Source: Methanobacteriota archaeon (GTDB lineage Archaea > Thermoplasmatota > Thermoplasmata > RBG-16-68-12). Taken from it: 6,243 nucleotides of DNA. Below, piece by piece: positions 1 through 4,968 of the stretch. A program made the position numbers and the translations under genes. The stretch covers positions 1 through 6,243 of the forward strand of contig VBMM01000192.1 of assembly GCA_005878415.1 (NCBI GenBank). Direction: 5' to 3'. How positions within the stretch are numbered: the stretch's first letter is position 1; every line of letters starts with the position of its first letter. The notes below the pieces were generated by a model. The model did not search any database, had not been told where the DNA came from, and saw only the letters and a list, made by a program, of their open reading frames with translations.

Positions 1-1
1 T

Positions 2-319
2 TTCTTCGCGACGGCGACGGAGCTCGCGACCCTCTTCGTCAGCCTGGCGCTGGTGAGCTTCTTCAACCTCGGAGCGTGGGGGGCCGTCTACCCGTACACG
101 AGCGAGTTGTTCCCGACGCAGTACCGGGCGACGGGCTTCGGAATGGCGGAAGGCGTGGGGAAGATCACCGCCATCTTGGGCCCCGTGATCTTCGGGACGC
201 TGTACGCATCGACCGGAGGGATCATCGCGCCGCTCACGGCGATCGCGGCGGTCATGGCCCTCGGGGGTCTCGTCCTCGCGGGGATCGGCCCGGAGACGAA
301 GGGTCAGGCCTTCGCCTGA
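2..319 (+). CDS. MFS transporter, C-terminal fragment (5' end outside window)
   Basis: The reading frame is open from the left edge and gives 105 residues before the TGA, so this is the last quarter of a membrane transporter. Two or three hydrophobic helices can be seen (about residues 6-30, 48-72 and 74-96), matching the final segments of a 12-helix major facilitator protein in the cytoplasmic membrane. The loop reading YPYTSELFPTQYRATGFG follows the pattern seen in sugar-porter and aromatic-acid/H+ symporter branches, in which an acidic residue and an arginine flank 'LFP'. The C-terminal PETKG is the classic end motif of the sugar-porter family. The substrate cannot be read from this fragment. 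It sits upstream of an omega-amino-acid catabolic pair, but a TATA-like element separates them, so a shared job is only possible. The GTG at 53 is internal, not the gene start. Confidence 0.88.
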   Translation, partial: FFATATELATLFVSLALVSFFNLGAWGAVYPYTSELFPTQYRATGFGMAEGVGKITAILGPVIFGTLYASTGGIIAPLTAIAAVMALGGLVLAGIGPETKGQAFA

Positions 320-331
320 GTCCACGCATTG

Positions 332-344
332 GAAAACCTATATT
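332..344 (+). promoter_or_regulatory. BRE/TATA-like archaeal promoter for the aminotransferase operon
   Basis: An AT-rich island (GAAAACC followed by TATATT, box at 339-344) lies in otherwise GC-rich DNA, 12 bases after the transporter stop. The A-rich left flank resembles a BRE. Archaeal transcription usually begins about 25 bases beyond the box centre, here near 366-368, which would leave a leader of about 38 bases before the ATG at 405. This placement separates the aminotransferase-dehydrogenase pair from the transporter. It is a motif and position call only. Confidence 0.55.
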
Positions 345-404
345 CCCTTCCGGCCATCCCTTGGCGTGGGGCGGGCCGTGCAGGCTCACCCGACCCAGGA
401 TATC

Positions 405-1766
405 ATGGCGAAACGCCCAACGAAGGACTTGCGTGGACCGAAGATCGTCGCAATCCCTCCCGGGCCGAAGTCGAAAGCGGCGATGGCTCGGAAGGAGAGG
501 TTCATCACGAACGGCGTGAAGGTCGCCCTGCCGATCGATGTCACGGCCGCACAAGGCCCATTCGTCCAGGATGCGGATGGGAACGTCTACATCGACCTCG
601 GCGGGGGAATCGGCGTCCAGACCGCGGGCCATCGTCCGCCCTCCGTGGTCCGGGCGGCGAAAGACGAACTGGACCGGCTCACGCACATCTCGTTCATGGT
701 GGCCACGTACCCGGGGTACACGGACCTCGCCGCGCGCATGGCGGAGATCTGCCCGCCCGGCCTGACGAAGTCGATCTTCCTGAACTCCGGGTCCGAGGCG
801 ATCGAGAACGCGGTGAAGATCTCTCGAGCCGCGACGAAGCGGGCGTGGCTCGTCTCCTTCAAGACGGCGTTCCACGGACGCACGCTGCTCGACATCAGCC
901 TCACGGGGAAGGACAAGCCGTACCGCGAGGGGTTCGGCCCCCTCGTCCGGGAGGTGATCCTCGCAGATTACGCGTACCCCTATCGAGACCCGCAAGGTCT
1001 CCCGCCCGCCGAATGCGCGAAGGCGCGGGTCGAGGAGATCGAGCGGCTCATCAACCAACCGGAGGTCGCGGGCCGCGTCGCCGCGATCCTGGCCGAACCG
1101 GTGCAAGGGGAAGGCGGGATGATCGTCCCGCCGAAGGAGTTCTTCCCGGCCCTCCGGAAGCTGTGCGACGCCCACGGGATCGTCCTCGTGGACGACGAGG
1201 TGCAGGCGGGGATGGGCCGCACCGGGAGGCTGTGGGCGATCGAGAACTGGAACACGGTGCCGGACCTCCTCGTGAGCGGCAAGGCCGTCGGGGGCGGACT
1301 GCCGTTCGGCGGGGTGACGGGGAAGCCGGCGATCATGGACCGACCGGCACCGGGGAGCCTCGGTGGGACGTTCGGCGGCAATCCCGTCGTCTGCGCCGCC
1401 GCGCTCAAGGCGATCGACGTCATCCGGAAGGCGCTGCCGAAGACGAGGAAGCTCGAGGCGCTCATCCGGAAGCGGTTGGAGGAGATCTTCGAAGGCCATG
1501 AGGCCGTCGGCGAGGTCCGCGGGATCGGCGCGATGTGGGCCCTCGAGTTCGTGAAGGACCGCCGGACGAAGGAGCCGGATGCGGAACTCGCGCGGGCCGT
1601 CCAGATGGCCGGCCTCAAGAACGGCCTGATCCTGCTGACCGCGGGATTCTTCAACAACTGCATCCGCCTGTTGCCGCCGATCAACATCCCCCTGCCGCTC
1701 ATGTCGAAGGCGCTCGACCTGCTCGAAGACAGCCTCGACCTGGCCCTCGTCGGGAAGGCGTCCTGA
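405..1766 (+). CDS. gabT: Class-III PLP aminotransferase, GABA/omega-amino-acid type
   Basis: This 453-residue cytoplasmic PLP enzyme moves the terminal amino group of an omega-amino acid to a keto acid, releasing a semialdehyde. Fold-type I hallmarks are present: SGSEA (128-132) for cofactor phosphate, F156-H-G-R159, EPVQGEGG (E231), DEVQ (D264, Q267), Schiff-base lysine K293 in SGKAVGGGLPFGG, and GGTFGGNP (T322). The residues that define GABA aminotransferase in E. coli (I50, R141, E211, R398) align with I69, R159, E231 and R421. ATG 405 is preferred over an in-frame GTG at 366 because 366 lies at the predicted transcription start and the family begins near here; AGGA at 397-400 is a weak ribosome site. 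The next gene makes acyl-CoA from (methyl)malonate semialdehyde, so beta-alanine or 3-aminoisobutyrate are likelier substrates than GABA. Related archaeal family members include amino-acid racemases, an alternative the sequence does not exclude. Confidence 0.9.
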   Translation: MAKRPTKDLRGPKIVAIPPGPKSKAAMARKERFITNGVKVALPIDVTAAQGPFVQDADGNVYIDLGGGIGVQTAGHRPPSVVRAAKDELDRLTHISFMVATYPGYTDLAARMAEICPPGLTKSIFLNSGSEAIENAVKISRAATKRAWLVSFKTAFHGRTLLDISLTGKDKPYREGFGPLVREVILADYAYPYRDPQGLPPAECAKARVEEIERLINQPEVAGRVAAILAEPVQGEGGMIVPPKEFFPALRKLCDAHGIVLVDDEVQAGMGRTGRLWAIENWNTVPDLLVSGKAVGGGLPFGGVTGKPAIMDRPAPGSLGGTFGGNPVVCAAALKAIDVIRKALPKTRKLEALIRKRLEEIFEGHEAVGEVRGIGAMWALEFVKDRRTKEPDAELARAVQMAGLKNGLILLTAGFFNNCIRLLPPINIPLPLMSKALDLLEDSLDLALVGKAS

Positions 1767-1770
1767 GGTG
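1765..1770 (+). promoter_or_regulatory. Shine-Dalgarno of mmsA, deciding the ATG start
   Basis: GAGGTG matches the archaeal 16S anti-Shine-Dalgarno and ends three bases before ATG 1774, giving normal spacing for its GAGG core. It overlaps the stop codon of the aminotransferase and contains the alternative GTG at 1768, which therefore looks like part of the ribosome site rather than the start. Confidence 0.6.
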
Positions 1771-1773
1771 CGG

Positions 1774-3264
1774 ATGGTTCGATCCCCGACGCCGCTCCCG
1801 GAGGTCAAGTCCCATTACGGAGATCTGCAGAACTACATCGACGGAGTGTGGCGGTCCCCTGAGGCCGCCGAGTGGCTGGACGACCCGAACCCCGCGACGG
1901 GCCGGATCATCGCCCGCGTTCCCCTCTCGACCCGAGAAGACGTAGACGTCGCGGTCCAAGCCGCCCTCCGGGCGTGGGACGCGTGGCGGGAGACGCCGCC
2001 GCTGGACCGCGCGCGGACCTTCTTTGCCCTGCGGGATCTCATGGAGCGACACGCGGAGGACCTCTCCCGCGTCGTCGTCCAGGACATGGGGAAGACAGTC
2101 GACGAAGCGCGGGGCGAGGTGCGGCGGGCGATCGAGAACGTCGAGGTCGCCGCCGGCATCCCGAGTTTGATGATGGGGTACAACCTCGAGGACGGCGCAG
2201 CCAAGGGGATCGACGAGGAGGTCCTCTACCAGCCGGTCGGGGTCTTCGCGGGCATCAGCCCGTTCAACTTTCCCGTCATGGTGCAGTTCTGGTTCTGGCC
2301 GTACGCCGTCGCGACGGGCAACGTGTGGATCGCGAAGCCGTCCGAACAAGACCCGATCCCCTCGCAACTGGTCTTCGACCTGATCCACCGGGCTGGGTTC
2401 CCCGCCGGGGTCGTGAACCTCGTGCACGGCGCGAAGGACACGGCGAACGCGCTCATCGACCACCCGGACGTCCGCGGCATCTCATTCGTCGGCTCGAGCG
2501 CGACCGCGAAGGCCGTCTACGCGCGGGCCGCGGCGGCGGGGAAGCGGGTGCAATGCGGCGGCGGCGCGAAGAACGTCCTCGTCGTGATGCCGGATGCCAA
2601 GCTCGACACGGCCGTGTCGAACATGATCGCCTCGTGCTACGGCTGCGCCGGGGAGCGGTGCCTCGCGGGCTCCGTCGTCGTCGGCGTGGGCGGCGTCCAC
2701 GAGGCCTTGCGGAAGACGTTCGGGGAGGCCGCGTCGAAGCTCAAGGTCGGGTACGGGCTCGACGAAACGGTCCGCATGGGCCCCGTGATCTCGAGCGCAC
2801 ACCGGGACCGGGTCGTCGGGTTCATCAACCGGGGCGAGGCGGAAGGCGCCCGGGTCGCCCTCGACGGACGCCAGCTAAGGGTCCGAGACTACCCCGGCTA
2901 TTTTGTCGGACCGACGGTCCTGGACGACGTCCGGGCGGACATGGGCGTCGCGCAGGCGGAGATCTTCGGGCCCGTGGTCACCTTCTTCGAGGCGGATCGC
3001 CTCGACGACGCGATCGAGACGGTCAACCGCAGCCCGTATGGGAACGCGGCCACGATCTATACGTCGAGCGGGAAGGCGGCCCGAGACTTTCGGCACCACG
3101 CCCGGGCAGGGAACATCGGGATCAACGTCGGCGTCGCGGCTCCCGTGGCGTACTTCCCGTTCGGTGGGACGAAGGACTCGTTCTTCGGAGACTTGCATCC
3201 CCAAGGCCGTGATGCGATCCGGTTCTTCACGGAGAGCAAGGTGGTCATCACCCGCTGGCTCTGA
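1774..3264 (+). CDS. mmsA: CoA-acylating (methyl)malonate-semialdehyde dehydrogenase
   Basis: A 496-residue cytoplasmic aldehyde dehydrogenase that oxidises malonate or methylmalonate semialdehyde with NAD+ and CoA, releasing CO2 and acetyl- or propionyl-CoA. Visible parts are the oxyanion-hole Asn in SPFNFP (N165), cofactor-binding KPSE (K188), catalytic Cys in CAGERC (C296), EIFGP (E397) and the MmsA-type tail SFFGDLH...FFTESKVVITRW. R118 in RRAIENVE and R295 beside the nucleophile match the two substrate-carboxylate arginines described for B. subtilis IolA/MSDH. At the position of the hydrolytic general base (normally ELGGK) the protein reads GGGAK (residues 262-266), without Glu, as expected for a CoA-dependent enzyme. 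Two extra cysteines (C288, C291) precede C296. The gene follows the aminotransferase stop by seven bases and surely shares its transcript. ATG 1774 is chosen over GTG 1768 because of the GAGGTG site. Length is typical of the family. Confidence 0.92.
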   Translation: MVRSPTPLPEVKSHYGDLQNYIDGVWRSPEAAEWLDDPNPATGRIIARVPLSTREDVDVAVQAALRAWDAWRETPPLDRARTFFALRDLMERHAEDLSRVVVQDMGKTVDEARGEVRRAIENVEVAAGIPSLMMGYNLEDGAAKGIDEEVLYQPVGVFAGISPFNFPVMVQFWFWPYAVATGNVWIAKPSEQDPIPSQLVFDLIHRAGFPAGVVNLVHGAKDTANALIDHPDVRGISFVGSSATAKAVYARAAAAGKRVQCGGGAKNVLVVMPDAKLDTAVSNMIASCYGCAGERCLAGSVVVGVGGVHEALRKTFGEAASKLKVGYGLDETVRMGPVISSAHRDRVVGFINRGEAEGARVALDGRQLRVRDYPGYFVGPTVLDDVRADMGVAQAEIFGPVVTFFEADRLDDAIETVNRSPYGNAATIYTSSGKAARDFRHHARAGNIGINVGVAAPVAYFPFGGTKDSFFGDLHPQGRDAIRFFTESKVVITRWL

Positions 3265-3293
3265 GCCACCCATCCGGTCCCCGGACGATAACC

Positions 3294-3328
3294 CGTTTTC
3301 AAGTCGGACTAGGTTCTGACTGGAAACG
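3294..3328 (+). repeat. Imperfect inverted repeat / RNA hairpin ahead of the HxlR gene
   Basis: Bases 3294-3308 and 3315-3328 form a 14-pair stem around a six-base loop (CTAGGT). The left arm CGTTTTCAAGTCGGA opposes TCTGACTGGAAACG. As RNA the stem has two G-U pairs (3299/3323 and 3306/3317) and one bulged A at 3301 or 3302. It lies 29 bases after the mmsA stop and ends 31 bases before the HxlR GTG. As DNA it could be an operator for a dimeric winged-helix protein such as HxlR; as RNA it could protect or end the mmsA transcript. No U-run follows the stem, so a bacterial-style intrinsic terminator is not indicated. The rest of the 95-base gap holds no clear TATA box. Confidence 0.6.
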
Positions 3329-3359
3329 TGGCGGCTGCGCGGCGATCATCGCGTTCGAG

Positions 3360-3650
3360 GTGATCGGCTCGGAGCTCAAGCTGACGGTCCTCCACGGCCT
3401 CCTGTCCGGCCCGAAGCGCTTCAACGAATTGCGCGTGGCGACCGGCATGTGCCAGAGCTCCCTCGCCAAGACGTTGAAGGAGCTCGAGGACTCGGGGATC
3501 GCGGAGCGGAAGGTCCATCTGGACCGGCCCGTCGCGGTCGAATATCGCCTCTCGCCGATGGGCCAGGGTCTCTTCGAGATGATCCGGGACCTGGAGCGGT
3601 GGGCGGCCCGCTGGGTCATGGAAGGACGCACCCGCGAGGTGACGCAATGA
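3360..3650 (+). CDS. HxlR-family winged-helix transcriptional regulator
   Basis: As read from GTG 3360 this is 96 residues, a one-domain DNA-binding protein. GPKRFNELR (18-25) is the HxlR signature, followed by the recognition helix (about 31-47), a beta-wing ending VEYRLSPMG (60-68) and a C-terminal dimerisation helix from about 70. Family members run about 105-120 residues and start with a conserved Cys and a helix before 'IGGKW'. Here the frame continues upstream of 3360, and bases 3336-3359 encode CAAIIAFE, placing a Cys at the expected distance from VIG. No ATG, GTG or TTG occurs in this frame between the TGA at 3210-3212 and 3360, so the true start is unclear; see the findings. No Shine-Dalgarno precedes 3360. 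Its stop overlaps the TFB start by four bases (ATGA), so it is co-transcribed with TFB and aIF1. Ligand and targets are unknown. Confidence 0.85.
   Translation: MIGSELKLTVLHGLLSGPKRFNELRVATGMCQSSLAKTLKELEDSGIAERKVHLDRPVAVEYRLSPMGQGLFEMIRDLERWAARWVMEGRTREVTQ
3636..3642 (+). promoter_or_regulatory. Strong Shine-Dalgarno for TFB inside the HxlR gene
   Basis: GAGGTGA is a seven-base match to the archaeal anti-Shine-Dalgarno, four bases before ATG 3647. It fixes the TFB start within the last codons of the HxlR gene. Confidence 0.7.
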
Positions 3651-4624
3651 GTCAATTCACAGGGACGCAAGAGAAAGATCTGACGTTCAAAGGAGAGCTC
3701 GAGCCCGAGACGGGGCCCGATGCGGCGCGCTGTCCGAACTGCGGCAGCTACGCCTTGTACGTCGACTCGGTCCGCGGGGAGCGCGTCTGCGACAACTGCG
3801 GATTCGTCGTCGACGAGGGCCTCGTGGACTTGGGCCCCGACTGGACGACGTTCGAGGGCGATGACCGGATCCGGGCGGGTCCGCCGCCGTCCGTCATGAC
3901 GCCGGACAAGGGGCTCGGTTCTATGGTGGGCAACGGCCTACGGGATGCGAAGGGGAACCCGATCGACGCCCGCAGCGTGGCCGCGCTGAACCGCCTCCGA
4001 CGGGTGAGCCGATGGACGCGGTACGACCGCACGGAGCGGGCGCTGGCGCCGGGCCTCGCGCAGCTCTCGAGCCTGTCCGCCCGAATGGGCCTTGCGCCCG
4101 CGTTCCGGGAGCGGGCGGCGATCCTGCTCCGACGGACGATCGAGGCGGGGCTCTCGCGCGGACGTTCGATGGACGCGATCGTCGCCGCGGTCGTCTACCT
4201 GGGGTCGAAGCAGCTCGGAGCGCCCCGCGGCCTGCACGAACTCGCGCAGGAGACGGGCGTGACGGTCCACCGCATCTCCCTGACGGCGAAGGTCGTGAGT
4301 CGGGAGCTCGGCGTGTTCAGCCGTGCGTCGCGCGCGGCGGACTTCGTGCCCCGGTTCGCGTCCCAGCTCGGCCTGGACGCGGCGGTGGGAGAGCGGGCCT
4401 TGGCCCTCGTCGCGCAGGCGGGCGACTCGAAGATCCTCGAAGCGAACTCGCCCGTCGGGATCGCGGCCGGCGCGCTCTACCTGGCGTCGGAGGATCTCGG
4501 CGTGCCGCTGACGCAGGCCCAGATCGCCCGCTTGACCGGCGTGAGCGAGGTCACCATCCGAAAACACTATCGCCTACTGAAGGAATTCCTGTCCGAGAAG
4601 GAGAACCCATTGGAGGCGGCTTGA
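3647..4624 (+). CDS. tfb: Archaeal transcription initiation factor B (TFB/TFIIB)
   Basis: This 325-residue protein binds the TBP-TATA complex and BRE and recruits RNA polymerase. The N-terminal Zn ribbon has CPNC (C29, C32) and CDNC (C48, C51) followed by FVVDEGLVDLGPDW. The B-reader/linker keeps DKGLGSMVG (87-95) and RLRRVSRW (116-123). Cyclin-like repeat 1 covers about 130-222 (RGRSMDAIVAAVVYL) and repeat 2 about 230-318, including the BRE-contacting helix GVSEVTIRKHYRLL (298-311). The core is recognisable but diverged: the 'KEIGRTYR' stretch common at the end of repeat 1 reads HRISLTAK (208-215), and HDKGL reads PDKGL. Such divergence, and the tie to an HxlR gene, would suit a specialised paralogue, though other TFB copies cannot be seen here. 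The start is fixed by GAGGTGA, and the gene overlaps both neighbours. Confidence 0.95.
   Translation: MSQFTGTQEKDLTFKGELEPETGPDAARCPNCGSYALYVDSVRGERVCDNCGFVVDEGLVDLGPDWTTFEGDDRIRAGPPPSVMTPDKGLGSMVGNGLRDAKGNPIDARSVAALNRLRRVSRWTRYDRTERALAPGLAQLSSLSARMGLAPAFRERAAILLRRTIEAGLSRGRSMDAIVAAVVYLGSKQLGAPRGLHELAQETGVTVHRISLTAKVVSRELGVFSRASRAADFVPRFASQLGLDAAVGERALALVAQAGDSKILEANSPVGIAAGALYLASEDLGVPLTQAQIARLTGVSEVTIRKHYRLLKEFLSEKENPLEAA
4612..4616 (+). promoter_or_regulatory. Shine-Dalgarno for aIF1, supporting the TTG start
   Basis: GGAGG stands four bases before TTG 4621, inside the last codons of TFB. No ATG or GTG in the aIF1 frame lies nearby, so this site settles the TTG as the start. Confidence 0.65.
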
Positions 4625-4917
4625 TCGCGGGGATCTGCCCGACCTGCGGGTTGCCCAAGGAGATCTGCGTCTGCGAGGACCTGGGCCGCGAGACGACCCA
4701 GTTGTCCGTCGAGATGGATACGCGCCGCTACGGGAAGGCAGTGACCGTCGTCCGAGGCTTGGAGTCGAAACCGGACGAGGCGGAGAAGCTCGCCCGGGAC
4801 CTGAAGAAGGGCCTCGCGACCGGTGGATCCGGCAAGGGCGGCGTGATCGTGCTCCAGGGCGACCATCGCAAAGACGTCGTGCGGCTGCTCCAGTCGAAAG
4901 GCTACAACGTCCGCTGA
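4621..4917 (+). CDS. sui1: Translation initiation factor aIF1 (SUI1 homologue)
   Basis: A 98-residue factor that binds the small ribosomal subunit near the P site and promotes accurate start-codon selection by the initiator tRNA complex. The N-terminal Zn-knuckle ICPTCGLPKEICVC (C6, C9, C16, C18) is typical of archaeal aIF1 and missing from most eukaryotic eIF1. The alpha/beta core follows, with the basic TRRYGKAVTVV loop (34-44) and the conserved LQGDHR (78-83). The CACGGT-like stretch common before the last strands reads LATGGSG here, without cysteines. The start is TTG 4621, whose last two bases with the next A form the TFB stop (TTGA overlap). A later TTG at 4651 would delete the Zn ligands. 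The overlap indicates translation coupled to TFB. Length is slightly short but complete. Confidence 0.93.
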   Translation: MIAGICPTCGLPKEICVCEDLGRETTQLSVEMDTRRYGKAVTVVRGLESKPDEAEKLARDLKKGLATGGSGKGGVIVLQGDHRKDVVRLLQSKGYNVR

Positions 4918-4926
4918 CGGCGGCCC

Positions 4927-4933
4927 TTATCTA
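4927..4933 (+). promoter_or_regulatory. Weak TATA-like element before the dehydrogenase
   Basis: TTATCTA is the only AT-rich heptamer in the short gap after aIF1. If used, transcription would start near 4955-4957, just before the AGGTG site and the CTG at 4969. The left flank is GC-rich with no BRE likeness, so read-through from the aIF1 operon is an alternative. Confidence 0.3.
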
Positions 4934-4958
4934 GGACCGCTCCGTTTTGCGGCGTTGC

Positions 4959-4963
4959 AGGTG
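4959..4963 (+). promoter_or_regulatory. Shine-Dalgarno favouring a CTG start for the dehydrogenase
   Basis: AGGTG matches the anti-Shine-Dalgarno and lies five bases before CTG 4969 but fourteen before GTG 4978. The spacing suits the CTG and is too long for the GTG. Confidence 0.5.
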
Positions 4964-4968
4964 GTACG

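Noticed and set aside
366..404. GTG 366 as the aminotransferase start, adding 13 residues
   Set aside because: It falls at the transcription start predicted from the TATA-like box, and the added residues do not resemble the family's N-terminus. ATG 405 fits better.
252..1808. 518-codon open frame on the minus strand opposite the aminotransferase
   Set aside because: It is Arg/Asp/Pro-rich low-order text with no family pattern, and it mirrors a plus-strand gene with clear catalytic motifs. Long antisense frames are expected in GC-rich DNA.
1774..3264. Succinate-semialdehyde dehydrogenase (GabD), suggested by the GabT neighbour
   Set aside because: The general-base Glu is missing (GGGAK in place of ELGGK), and the GERC nucleophile region and FFTESKVVITRW tail are MmsA-type.
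3295..3300. Short T-run as a transcription terminator after mmsA
   Set aside because: Only four T bases, and they lie within the left arm of the inverted repeat rather than after a stem.
3449..3646. N-terminal extension of TFB into the HxlR gene
   Set aside because: The frame is open but overlaps the HxlR coding sequence. The strong GAGGTGA before ATG 3647 and the normal TFB length from there make the extension a shadow.
4937..4952. CCGC...GCGG hairpin with TTTT in the gap after aIF1
   Set aside because: The stem is only four pairs, and the T bases lie in the loop, so it is within chance for this base composition.
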